Assembly: GCA_015680685.1 (NCBI GenBank)
Contig: MNCI01007684.1
Span: forward strand, 441,459 to 505,458
Source: Gnetum montanum
Taxonomy: Eukaryota > Streptophyta > Gnetopsida > Gnetales > Gnetaceae
Direction of reading: 5' to 3'
Length of the DNA stretch: 64,000 bases
A model generated the notes under the pieces. That model was not told the DNA's origin. It saw nothing but the letters and a program-made list of their open reading frames with translations, and did no database searches. Each line of letters begins with the position of its first letter. Position 1 is the first letter of the stretch. This document shows, piece by piece, positions 22,514 through 34,138 of the stretch. A program made the position numbers and the translations under genes.

Positions 22514-23758
22514 TATTATTTACCTTTGTGATGCACAACTGAAAGCATGTATTAGAACATAACACGTAATGCTCTCTCTTGAATCCAAAAGTTCTTGTTT
22601 TGCAACATTATAATTTTGCTCAAGCTGATTTATTTAATGATTCTCATTGTCATTTGAACTTTATTAGATGAATATGCAAATTGATTTAGATGGAAAAGTA
22701 GAGGCTATGAATATTTACCTCAAAAAACATGTAAACTGCATTTTCATATCATCCATAGTTGTTATCATATCTGAAGTCTACTACAAAGATATTGCATGAG
22801 AAGTTGCAAGAAATGTTGAATAGGAAATAGAAGGAGCAAAAGCAGTAGCCAACCTAGTTGATTCAGTTGTCATAAATGTTTTCATATATATATATATATG
22901 TGATGGCATTATAGAAGTCACTTTTCATGCTACTCTGATATTCGATTTTTGACATTCAATGTCATGCTTCTAGTTTCATCTGGTGATGACGAAATCTAGT
23001 ACCATGTTAGTCCATTAAAAATCAAATGTAGTAATGGTGTGTATGCTTTAGTATATGCTATGTTGATTTTTATATTTGGATAGTTGTTTGACTAGTTTTT
23101 GTAAGTATAAAGTGTTTGCATTTTATCATAATATAAATTCTATTAGAGAATTTTGTTCATTTATGTTTAAATTCTCATACCATTTATCATTTTTGTATTC
23201 ATGTATGATTTATTACAAGATTGTAATAAAATTTCAATTTTATTTAGTTGATATGAATATTAATTTTGTGCAAGTAAAACTGTATGGGTTCTGACTAAGA
23301 ATTACTGGATTTTCCATGAGGTTGCAAATTCTGCTAATATTCGCTAGATTGAAATGTTCTTGAATAATCATTATTCATGAAAAAATTGACCAATTAGTTT
23401 TTATAATTACAATATTCCCACATTTGATTATTTGCCTCCATATTATTTGTGCCAGTAAATTCTGTTAAAATTCTTCATGCATGTTTTTTAAAATGAAAAT
23501 AATAAGCTTTTGCTTATTTACACATTTAATTGAATGATAAATTTACTCCTATTTAACCACAAGAAAATGTCATAAAATTTCCATATATTTTTTACCTTTG
23601 TGTTGCACCATTTCTTTGAATGTCCCACGATAATTTACTTTCTTTAAAGTAATATTTATAGAATTTTTAAAAATACATAATTGTGTTTGTTTTTTTCGTT
23701 ATAATATTAGAGTTCAAGCATAAGTAGAAACACTTGAAATGATTCGATCAGTAACAAC

Positions 23759-23830
23759 GAGGTGTTAACCTAATGGTAAGACTCTTGATTTGGAAACTTC
23801 AAGTTATAGGTTTGATTTTGGTGATCTATA
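23759..23830 (+). repeat. tRNA-derived SINE-like head (copy 2)
   Basis: Same block as at 614-685, with A-box-like TTAACCTAATGG and B-box-like GGTTTGATTTT. It is more decayed in the A box than the other two copies. Confidence 0.5.
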
Positions 23831-24458
23831 TTTTTTTGGTGGTAAATATTATTTAACAAAATATTTTGTGTTCAAACACCCCTTCCATCTAAATGATTTA
23901 AATAATGGAAATCAAAACTTTTACCATTAAGTATAAGATAATTTTATAAAATATATCAAATTTAAGCTAGAGTTTATTATCTTGTTATGTAAGAGGTTAC
24001 TAATTAGAGTAACTCAAGACATCATTATATTTCCAAATGATTCTTCTAATGTATTATTTTTTTTATCATGACATCATAATTTAAAGCAATGAATAGATAC
24101 TAAATTTTAAAAATAATTTCCAAAATATGAATCAATAAAGTTGCCATGTAAATATCCTAAATATGAATTAAAAATGATGGTTTTAAATAATAAACTGTGT
24201 ATTCTTCAAGTTGATGTCTCACATGTCCATCACCATGATTGAAAATAAATTATGATGAACCTTTAGATCTATAAAATAAAACATTCATTGATGGGCACAT
24301 CATTACGATTTGGAAAACTTCAACTTTGTAGCATGGGAGAGAATTACATTTCTTCAAATAAGTATGAAACTATTGAGAGGGACATATCTATTAACCCTGT
24401 ATGTAAGTAGTGAATCTTAAGAGGCACCTTAGTGGTGTTGGTCGTTTAGGTTGTCCAT

Positions 24459-24505
24459 TGTATGAAAAAATCATTATCTGAAAGCCATAAAAGCTTGCAA
24501 AGATG
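24459..24505 (+). pseudogene. THO5 exon fragment cut by D2
   Basis: Allowing for one missing A, this reads YEKNHYLKAIKACKD, a well-conserved part of plant THO complex subunit 5. The following residues are absent because the D2 LTR begins at 24506. The equivalent in copy 3 continues normally. Confidence 0.75.
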
Positions 24506-26212
24506 TGCTAATGCATAAATTTTGGATGCACCAACACTTGAGAAAAACTCATTTAAGGAGACTATTACCTAGGGTGCCTCCAGTATGGGTATAGAAACCT
24601 AGGAATAGTATCAACTAGAGAGGGCCATGTGACATTCCAAAAGTAAAGCAAACTATAAAAAATGAGGAAAATTTAAATTGGATAATTATCTTGAATTTCA
24701 AAACTTCATGAAAATATAGTAGATAACTAGAAAATTTAAACTTTCCCCTGGTCCCTATTGATGTTGTTAGATCGTGCTATCTCATCACCATAGACGCTAC
24801 TACAACTAACACTGCTTGTAGTTGCTGCGAGAGGAAGAGAGTTAAAATGGAACCTCATGTGCCTTGCTACTTTTGACGCCTACAATGTTGCTGCAAAATC
24901 ACCTAGCGAGAGAGAGGAGGCTGAGAAAATGATCCCATACTGTTCGTGCATGTAGTAGTGCACCCCCAGCCACCTTCACATCCTTCTGATGCATGGGTGC
25001 TATCTACTACTTTCGCATGTCGAAGAAAGGGGTGCTACCTAGAAAGATAGAAGAGAGGAAGATTTCCCATCATTTGGAGCCACATGCACCACTGCCACTG
25101 TTGGTGTTGATGCAAATGCCTTTGGTTACTTGTTGTTATCATTTTCTCTCATTGGTTCTCCTATGGAAGAGGAAAAGAAAGCAAAACCTCACGTTAGCTC
25201 ACCTGTTATCTTCATGCATGCATACCGCACATCATGCATACATGTGTGAGGTTGTCTACTATCACTATGCTACCGTTGACATTGCCATCGAAAATGCATC
25301 ATTGAAGTGAAGGGAGGTTGAGAGAGAGATGTCACCACCATTACCTAGGACACACATACATTGTCATCGTTTGCTGCTATCAGATTATCACACACTGTCT
25401 AGGAAGACTACCTACTACCATCATGTACCTGCACTATCTATTGATGCATGCACTATAGCCACTACAAGAGAGAGAGGAGGTTATTGGATCCTATTGTCAC
25501 CTACCATGTACATGTGCTATCATAGTCTATCATTGTCTGTAGCTACACCTACCACACACCTACAGAAGTTAGTGGAGGCTTAGAGATCCAATCCTACTTC
25601 TTCCCACCACCACCTATAGTGTGCCTTGTTGCTACAAGAGAGAGGAGAGGTTGTAGATGCTCCCTAACATCTACTACAATGTCATCACCCTAGACTCGGA
25701 AAAGAGAGAAGGCTACCTGTTGCTGATAAAAGAAAAAGAAAACTTGGGTTTCCTAGCTAGCCTTCCCTTTATTGCAGCTCACCCAACAATTACGCCAACC
25801 ACCCTCATGTAACACCTAGCATAACATCCCTATTGACCACCTGTAACTCCCCATGACTATCACCACATTCTGGTATGCACAACACTATGGAGTCACAATG
25901 GTCTACTATGTGAATTATAGGCTGTGGGTTAGCCATCACCTCAAATTAGTGTAACTACAAAGAAAATGTTTACACCGATTGTTTACAAAACATAGCAAAA
26001 TTTTCAAGAAAAGAAATGGTCATATGAAAGTAGCAAAAACACTGTAACTATAATGTATTGGATGTGTTAATCTTGAATCTGACTCCACTTGTTTTGTTAA
26101 AGCCCACAACATCTTGAGCCAATTTCATCATTAAGGGTAGCATATGCTTATGATTATTAAAAGGTAAGTAAGATATTACTGGGAAACCATGCTGCAATCC
26201 TTTACTTTTTCA
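24506..26212 (-). repeat. 3' LTR of D2
   Basis: A 1707-bp LTR similar to 42895-44565 over its whole length. It has long CAC/CAT-rich and GAGAGAGG-rich stretches at 24800-25700. On the minus strand it starts TGAAAAAGTAAAGG and ends TGCATTAGCA. Confidence 0.85.
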
Positions 26213-27989
26213 TACCTTAGAATATGAAAAATGAGGTTAGTTTTGTTGAAATATTGTTATTATAATACCAAGGAATCAATTTCCTTTTTAATCAATGCCT
26301 TGATTTCCATAGTGTAAGTGAAGATAGTTGGCATTTGACTTCGTATGAATTTGTTCCATGATTGAGGTTTCTATTGATAAGTGACAATAATTTAAAGGTT
26401 GCATGATACCTCTCATTGAAAGAACCTTTATTCAAATTGTGAGACCATACCCTAGTAACTAGACTAGTAAATTGTGGCCCCATGCCTATCATGGGCAATG
26501 TTGGCATCAACATTTAGCTCCCAAACTAGAAATTGCATGCAAGTGCAAGGATAGAAAAACCATCGAAATTTTAAAATGATTGAAAAATATGTAAAATATA
26601 AAGAATAAAAAAAGATCATAAAAAGAGGAAAAAATGAAATTGGGAGTAAACTATAATGTTTTTTTTAAAAATGATTAGAAATAATCACACAATCAAAAGA
26701 ACACTAAACATGAGTCACCCCTAATCACACCACCTTATTTAATTAAAATCTAAATATATAATTCATTATTTTAACTACATACATACATACATACATATAT
26801 ATATAAGATCTCATTCCCAATCTTCTCACAAGGTAAAAGTAAAAGGTATGTGGACTACTTTGAGCACAAGACTTATACTAGACTTAATGAGGAGGATAGG
26901 CTCAAGTTAGATCATGGCTAGCTATAACTTTTGGATTTTTCCATGGGACTCTTTATTTTCTCTTTTATGACATTTTGAAAGGGAATGGATGACAAGGGAT
27001 TATTTGCTTTTATTTTTTTATTTTTTTGAATTTTTGAAAAATAGGTTTAAAAGGGGAATGGAGGCTAGGATGAGGGTTACTACCAAACCCCATCAGACTC
27101 AAGAACTTATTACACTACCAATGAACATGGTCCTCATTCTTTTTCTTTTGTTTATTTTTTTTTCTTTTTTGAGGAAACTTTGCTCATGGTGTACTTCATT
27201 CTTAAGGTAGGAATTCCAATACAATTTTCTTCAATTAACTTCACTACCAAAGAACACAGTCCTTTCAGAACTTTTCCCATGGTGCAGTTCAACTCTCATG
27301 TATGTGCCTTTTAATTATAATCTAGATGGCATCATAGTAGGTCTCATGGGTGGCTAAGGATTCTCAAGAAAAGATGAACACACTTCACCCCATTGATCAT
27401 AGGGTAGCCATGGATCATCACACTTAAGGGTTGTGGCTTAAGAGAGGGAAAATGGAATTTTCCAAGGTCACTTAGTGATTGTAGCTAACCATTATCCAAC
27501 ATCACATATCCTACACTCACATGATCATGATGATAACATGATAAGCTAGCATAAATCTTGCCCTCCATAATTCAACATACTAATAAAACTAAAGCCTTGA
27601 AATTGACTAGGAAGAATCATTGTATTATTGAAATATAAAGTATAAATGAGATTTCATATAATAGTAATAGGATATATCATATAAAGCATTATACTTGCAT
27701 TATTTTCCAACAGTGTTATGATGACCCAATGCTTAGTAACTCAAATGATCATAATGATTATTAAAATCATATGAAAAGAAAAAACCAAAACTAATGCAAT
27801 ACAAAAGAGGTGATGAAAATGCAAAAATAAAAAAAAATGTGAATGCAACTATATAAAAATGAAATGTACGATGAAGGGGAAGAAAACATGCAATTAAGGA
27901 TCTACCAAGTGTTCATGTGTGGCACTTGAGTAGAAATGCTTTAGATGAAATGCATTAAAATTCCTATCTAACCTATGTCCTTGCAAAAC
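26213..27989 (-). mobile_element. 3' untranslated region of D2
   Basis: Region between integrase and the 3' LTR, matching D1 at 7790-8241 plus 15328-16620. It contains ACAT/AT repeats at 26770-26803, the place where element A inserted into D1. No ORF of interest seen. Confidence 0.65.
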
Positions 27990-28381
27990 AACCATTTTTT
28001 AGACATTGAGGGCCAATGACATGTGTAATTTGGAATGGACCAAACTACATAGGAGAGAACTTAGTTTGAGGATCAGTCTAACTAGATGTCGTATCCATCT
28101 TAAGAACTAGGTCACCTACTTGAAACACTTTAGTTACATATTTCTTATTAAACCATTTTTTGAAAATTTGTTAATGACTACACAGATTTTTGATTACTTT
28201 AACCCTTTTAACCTCTAGATTCCAAATGTCATATGTACATGATATTAGATGCTCATCAATTGGAAAATAGTCTAAGAAGAATTGATATGTAGGAATCTAC
28301 AAATTTATTGACAATATTGATTCTTGTCTATACACTAAATCATATAGTGTAGTCGTGATCAATTCTTTATAACAAACCCTA
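27990..28381 (-). pseudogene. D2 integrase, C-terminal part
   Basis: From the element B junction the minus strand reads ELITTTLYDLVYRQESILSI, which aligns with the TPFSLVYGMEAVLP region of Tat integrases. It continues FKKWFNKKYVTKVFQVGDLV, the NKKV-x-R-x-F-x-x-GDLVL motif that ends the domain. It continues the frame that ends at WVVWAHR on the far side of B. Stops (for example after INL) show decay. Confidence 0.8.
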
Positions 28382-29256
28382 TGATGAGTGGCGAGATACC
28401 CCTACACTCAACCATACAAATACGAGTGTTTTCACGCATGATCTGGTCAAACTCCGCAAACAAACTAGTTTTGGCACCTAGATCATTACCCTTAGGTTGC
28501 AGTTCGCTGTCTTCCCACTTGGACTAGTATTATATTTGTCACGTATGGTTTAGTTCAGAGTGAGGTGTATGATGTGTTCCTAATTCTAACGCTACTCTTG
28601 AAGGCAGTGGAAAATAATATTAACTAAGCTAAGCTAGGAGGAAAAGGGTAAGAAAATCTAATCTAGCCTAAGTGCGATGAGCAGCCAATTCCTTGATCAT
28701 TCGTACACATCTTGGACTTTGTTCATGACTACCACTGGGATTACCAAGCGTAGATCCTAGGTACACCACTAGGTTACCAAGTAGTCACACTTACATGCTC
28801 GTAATTAAGTCATACTCATTCCGCATTCTAGGAGATAAGGGTGAGAGAGAAAGTAGTAAATAACATTTAAATAAACAAATAAATAAATAAAGTGAATGCT
28901 GCAATGATGAATTAATCTCGATCTTTATTGCCAGTCATGTATGCATCCAAGTACGTCACACTTGAATAAATAATGTTGTACAATTACATTCACCACACTG
29001 CTGGCAGACACGGGAAAATAATCTAAGTCTGGAGGGATCAAACTAGCAGAGTCTAGCTACAATCTAACTCCTAATTATGAAACAAGGGAGAGTTGCTTCT
29101 TATTTATAGACATTGTGGTGGATTGCGATATCGTGTATGCGATATCGTAGGGGAAGACATGATATCACGTACGCAATATCATGGGGGATGCAATATCGCG
29201 GAGGACATGATATCGCGTACACGATATCGCAACCCATGGAATGTTGTGTCCCATCA
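28382..29256 (-). repeat. 3' LTR of element B
   Basis: An 875-bp LTR, highly similar to 36038-36830 but about 80 bp longer because of extra GATATC units in U3 (29117-29235). TATA is at 29098-29109. Confidence 0.93.
29117..29235 (-). promoter_or_regulatory. GATATC palindrome array in the U3 of B (3' LTR)
   Basis: About two and a half units of a near-perfect palindrome like GATATCGCGTACACGATATC, separated by spacers such as GTAGGGGAAGACAT. It lies immediately upstream (minus sense) of the TATA box. The 5' LTR has only about one and a half units (36783-36825). Confidence 0.65.
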
Positions 29257-29273
29257 TACCCCCATGACTAAAT
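29257..29273 (-). other. Polypurine tract of element B
   Basis: On the minus strand TTAGTCATGGGGGTA directly precedes the 3' LTR. A near copy of it occurs internally at 32485-32502. Confidence 0.65.
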
Positions 29274-29413
29274 AAAAACTCATCCTCATGTTTCAGTGAT
29301 TACACAGTGGATAGGTATGGGATTATTAGATGGGGAAAACAAAAAATGAAATGATACTGCAATGTGGGAAGAAACAACATAGAAAAAATGATACAACTAC
29401 AAAAAAGTGGAAC

Positions 29414-32201
29414 TCATGTAGTTCCTGGTGGTGGTGGCTCCTCCATGGGTGCTTTCCCTTTGACATGTGCTCCAGGCTTTGAAGCTTGATGGCGTTGAAG
29501 TATGGCCTGGATATTCTTCTCTTTGATCCAAGGGTCTTGTGCCATCCATGCTAGTGTTCCAATGTTTGATGGAGTTGGCACCTCCCACGGATAGGGTAGT
29601 TGTGGGAACATCTGGTTGGCTTTGACATACCACGCTGTGAACACTCATCATTCCTCCTCGTAGGCTTTGGCTTTGTCTTTGTATTCATGAAGATTTTTTA
29701 GCCATCAAGCCAAGTCGATTGCACCATATTTCTGTCCCTGGTAGCTTGCTTTTACCACCTAAAATTTAGAATTTGCAACATCTAATTTTTCTGCCAACTT
29801 CTTGGGTTTTGCAAATTCTACTTCATATTTGATATGGGTGGAAGCTACCTGCTACTCGAGCTCTATTCTCAGGAACCCTACTGTTAACATGGCAAGGTTG
29901 GCATTTCTAAGGTTTGCTAACTCCATGTATTCTGTCAAGTCCTGGATTTTTAAGTCTTGATTCTTAACTTCCACTTGGTGGGCAAAGGCATAGGTGTCCA
30001 ATATGGCCCTCTAATCAATATGTTGAGCACTAATAGTGTTGATTTGAGCCTTGGCCATATGGATCTCCTTCTTTATGATTTGTTTATACATCCCCACTTG
30101 ATCACGAAAGTTCTCCTTCAGCTTCTCATGTCATTTAGCGTCATTCTGCCATGCGCTTATCCCAATTGATGATTTTTGTCGAATAGCGCGTATCTCCTCC
30201 ATTGAGAGGGTTTGATTCTCTTTGGCTAAACAACTTACATCTGGGTTCATCCGAATGAATTGTTCTCATAAATGATGAAAATGTTCATTGAGAACATTCT
30301 TTTGCTTCTCTAAAGAGGTCAACTGAAGGTTATCTGCAACCAACTGCTTATTCTCTTCTTCTAAGGCCTTGGGTACCTTAAGATGTGCATGAGTTTGCAC
30401 TTCTGCTACGGAGGCATCCCAAATAGTCTTCTCCTTTTCTTCTACCACCCTTTTATTCTCTGCAGTTAGCTTTGTTTATTGCTCGATTCTAAAATTTTCT
30501 AGTTGGTCTATGGGAAAAAATTGCAGAGGATCCCACTGTGTTTCTTGTAAGGCTACGAGATGCTCTTGTAATTTCTACACTTTAGCTTTAGCATGCTTGG
30601 CTCTTATTTTGGATGTGACTAGCTTCCACTTTATGGAAATGAGGTTTGATTGAATTGCTGTGACATCTTGAGGGATGTTAAATAGGGATGTCATTACTTG
30701 TCCTATTTGAAGCAATCTGTCAAGTACATCCTCATATTCTATAAGAGTCATTGAGGTCCCAGAAAGAGTTTGAGTATCCCGTGCTCCTCAGAGATCTTCT
30801 GATGGCACAACAAGTATGTTGAAAGATTCTTTAATGTGGTCAACGACCACTTCAGTAGCTCCAGTGGCATTCTGGTGTTGCATGAACACCACAGTGGCCC
30901 CTTCAACAGTCTCTAATTACACTTGAAAAGATGTCACATTCCCTAAGATCTGTTGCTATCATCTACTTTCCCCTCCTCCTGTTTGAATGGATAATTCACC
31001 CCTTATGCGATCTAATGAAACTGTAGGCTGTACGACATCATTAATGACATGGAAGAGGTTTGCATCATCATGACTTCCCCAACTAACCGTCTCAGCGATG
31101 GCCTTAAGATGGCTCATCGAAGGTCTATAGTCTTACGGTGGTGGTGGCTGATCCTGGCCTGTGCAAGGCCCTGCTTCTTGTTGTAGGCTAGGACCCATGA
31201 TTGGAGGTTGACTGGGTCCTACAAGTTGAGTTGCAAGTGGTCCATTTATCTATTCTTCTTCTTCATCCTGTCTCAGCTCTTCGCCAATGCTCTTTCTTGG
31301 AGCTGGCAGCTTTAGCGATTCAGCGTATGAAGCAGTTTGGGCTTTGGAGGACGTCATTGGTATACCCTCGAATACCAGCTCGTTGGCACAACTTTCTAAT
31401 AAGATAGGGGAAAGGCAACGTCATCTTCCCTATCTTTTGTTCTTCAAACAGCCTTAGGATCTCTATCAAATATAGATGGGGAAGGTTAGCATTAACCTTT
31501 CCCATCAACACTGCACATCCTCTAGCTACATACTTGGATATTAGTTTTAAGAATTTTGTGCAGAAGAGGTGATATTTTCCAATTTTGAAATAAACTCTCT
31601 CTTCCGTCGTTAGCTCACCAAAAGCTTTGCCTCTACCATAAGCCTTCTCCAACCAATCCTTTTGCACATCAGGGTCTGAACGGGTAGATAACTGAGCAGT
31701 CTTGGGCCCTGTATTCAGAAGATTTAACACTTCCAAAATGGCTTGTGCAGAGAAGTCAACTGTCACACCACAAATGTTAACAATGGTGCCTTTCTTCTTA
31801 TTGTGCAAAAATTGTTACGTCTCTCCTAGGTACCAGGCACCACTTTTAGAGAGGATAGGCCATAAGGGAGATCCTTTGAAGTGATCCCTAACAGACTCAG
31901 GAGCGAACTCTGCAAAGGATTTGAAGTTTAACTCCACAATCATCATAGCGAATGTGGACTTCTCATGGATAGCTTAAACACATTCCAGGGGTAACGTGAG
32001 TTGTTGTCTTGGTTTAGGCGCTGCAGAAGCTCCTCCTCTTGCTTGCCCAAACTGTCTGGTAGGAGGTTCATCTTGATGGATGTTGAATGAGTGCTCCTCC
32101 TATTCTGCATGTTGTTCGACAAGGTCTTGTCTTCCACTTCTCCAAGATCATTTCTTCCCACCTTGAATAGGACCCTCCTGCTGTGCATGTTTCGGGGCCA
32201 T
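29414..32201 (-). pseudogene. Second ORF of element B: plant-transposon-like domain plus coiled coil
   Basis: The frame begins ATGGCCCC at 32201 directly after GATTGTAG, and the same context is found in C. The longest open part (31808-31320) holds a domain with ELTTEERVYFKIGKYHLF, then YVARGCAVLMGKVNANLPHL and FPYLIRKLCQRAG. This resembles the 'putative plant transposon protein' domain (recalled as PF20167; not searched). A Gln/Pro-rich stretch follows, then several hundred codons of Glu/Lys/Leu-rich coiled coil (EEENKQLVADNLQL near 30360). The end is MEEPPPPGTT then stop at 29414. About 930 codons in all, with several frameshifts. Its place after the gag region recalls the env-like ORFs of some plant gypsy elements, but I see no membrane segment. 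Function unknown. Confidence 0.7.
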
Positions 32202-32484
32202 CTACAATCACACAGGCCAAGCATTAGTAAGGTGGTTTTGGAAATCAAGTTATACTTACTACTTGCCTTAATTAAAGATCTTATGTTATAATATGTGATC
32301 ATGCCCGAAATTTTGTAATAATGAGTCCTATGACTTAGGTGGTTTCCATTTTTAATCTCCCAGTATACCTAAGGGTTAAATGATTTTTAGGCACAATTAT
32401 TCTAAGTGTTAAGTTAATTACCCTAACTGATGTCTTTTGGGCAATGATAAATTTCAAAAATGTTAGGTACTTTTCGGCAAGTGT

Positions 32485-32502
32485 CTCTCCCCCATGACTA
32501 AG
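32485..32502 (-). other. Internal polypurine-tract copy in B
   Basis: CTTAGTCATGGGGGAGAG on the minus strand repeats the core of the terminal tract (TTAGTCATGGGGG). Counterparts are in C (50115-50129) and A (13975-13990). Confidence 0.5.
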
Positions 32503-32659
32503 CTGAACACTCCAGGTTCAAGCAGGTTCAAACGGAATTAAAATTAGAGTACCAGTCAGCAAGATATGAGTAGAAAAGCGAGGGTCACTCAATCGCAAGT
32601 CCCAGAGAAAAATTTCAACAACTTCCCCCACATGAATGGAAAAATGATGCTAAGTGTTG

Positions 32660-32765
32660 CGGCGGGGTTACCTATTTATAGGTAAATAGGACACGATATC
32701 GTGTACGATACATTGCATATGCGATATCATGTGGGATGCGATATCGCATACACGATATCCTATCC
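32660..32765 (-). promoter_or_regulatory. Internal promoter-like block: GATATC array plus TATA upstream of the second ORF
   Basis: On the minus strand three palindrome pieces (GATATCGTGTATGCGATATC, then GATATCGCATATGC, then ACGATATCGTG) are followed by CCTATAAATAGG at 32683-32672. This is the LTR U3 layout, but the sequence downstream is not LTR R/U5. It lies about 480 bp before the ATG of the second ORF. A decayed version is in C near 50299-50330. Confidence 0.55.
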
Positions 32766-33854
32766 CAAGTGATGTGAGACACATGAGAAATACTAAATTT
32801 TTTAATGATTTTCTTGAAATTAATGATGAATATTGAGGACATTGGAAATGATTAAGATGTTCTAGGGTAATTGCATTGATTCGAGAGGCACTATTAATGA
32901 TAATGATGTAAAATTTAGCAATAAAAACCTTGGGTGGTAGGAAAAAGGGTATGTAATGGTACATTGGAATGTTGAAATTATAGATGGATAATAATAGGGA
33001 ATGAAAATCAATTAAAAAATTATGCTGAGGGTAAGAAATTGTGTGTGTAAGCTATGTCCTAAGTGAAGATTACAAAATATTACACAAGTGGGTCCTCCCC
33101 AAAGCAGGTTTCAACCTATAATGCCCTTGTGTAACCATACTTAAAGTGTTCGTGGGCACTAGAAAGGTTAAATCTAATCCACACTAACTCCAAAAAACAC
33201 ACACATGTAAATATCACCAGAATGAGATGAAAATTCTATGTTACATGGGACACAAGCTACAATTACATGAACAGTGAGATGAGATGAACTATAGAAAGGG
33301 ATCATAGAAATTGGGACATAAGGTAACTGACCCCGGGCATAGCGAATCCTACATGTAAAGCATGATTAACGTGTCATTAACCCATCATTCCAAGATTAGG
33401 ACCAAGTCCATTCCTCTAATCAATGACATCACATTGTTTCATTCCATGATGAACAACTAGGAGAGTATCATAATAACAAGGCATACGATCACTTGGTGTT
33501 TTAGTTCAAGGGAGGAGTAACTTTTGTTTTGTGGCACATTTCTTTTTCTCTTCTTTTTTTTTCACTTTTACTGAATCCAGGGAAGTCGCCAACCTTTAGG
33601 CATGGGTGCATGTCTTTCTAGTGGGACCCCCTAGAACAACTTTTGATTTTCAAGTGCCCTTTTGATTACTCTTACTCCCATTTTTCATGATCTACAAGGA
33701 TCTTAGTACAACCAGGTTGCATGATAACTCCCACAGATGTCACCAAAGAGAATCCACAAGTCCCCTTGATGTCACATCCTAATCATTCCCTCTTGGTCCA
33801 TCCTTCTTCATTCTGGGTACAATGAACACAAAATTAATTTTAAGTTTTAAGAAT
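32766..33854 (-). other. Non-coding interior of element B
   Basis: Contains two blocks conserved with A and/or C: GTGGGTCCTCCCCAAAGCAG at 33087-33106 and a CATGGGTGCATGTCTTTCTA block near 33600-33620. No coding signature seen on either strand. Confidence 0.5.
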
Positions 33855-34138
33855 NNNNNNNNNNNNNNNNNNNNNNNNNNNNNNNNNNNNNNNNNNNNNN
33901 NNNNNNNNNNNNNNNNNNNNNNNNNNNNNNNNNNNNNNNNNNNNNNNNNNNNNNNNNNNNNNNNNNNNNNNNNNNNNNNNNNNNNNNNNNNNNNNNNNNN
34001 NNNNNNNNNNNNNNNNNNNNNNNNNNNNNNNNNNNNNNNNNNNNNNNNNNNNNNNNNNNNNNNNNNNNNNNNNNNNNNNNNNNNNNNNNNNNNNNNNNNN
34101 NNNNNNNNNNNNNNNNNNNNNNNNNNNNNNNNNNNNNN
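33855..34138. other. Assembly gap (N)
   Basis: 284 undetermined bases inside element B between gag and the non-coding interior. Apparent open frames crossing it have no meaning. Confidence 1.

Larger units (their letters stand above)
22610..24505 (+). repeat. Duplicated THO5-gene segment, copy 2 (empty site)
   Basis: Similar to 44570-46000 plus 56415-56890 without the 10.4-kb element C in between. The join AGAGTAACTCAAGACATC at about 24006-24023 shows the uninterrupted target site of C and E1. It ends in a THO5 exon cut by the D2 LTR at 24506. The region 22660-22900 contains an exon-like stretch of unknown identity, also present near 44610-44850. Confidence 0.8.

Noticed and set aside
24993-25583. 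His/Thr/Tyr-rich open frames in the D2 3' LTR (also 43328-44085 and 6107-6448)
   Set aside because: They come from the CAC/CAT-rich LTR sequence; frames are not conserved between the two LTRs.
26780-26805. AT/ACAT microsatellite as an origin or regulatory site
   Set aside because: Simple repeat within the non-coding 3' region of D2; no supporting motif.
29100-29240. GATATC array as a CRISPR-like array
   Set aside because: Units are palindromes with short similar spacers inside an LTR next to a TATA box; copies in other LTRs and plant context exclude a CRISPR array.
30266-31407. Independent host gene for the coiled-coil protein
   Set aside because: The same ORF lies at the same place in three elements between the internal tract and the 3' LTR, so it belongs to the retrotransposon.
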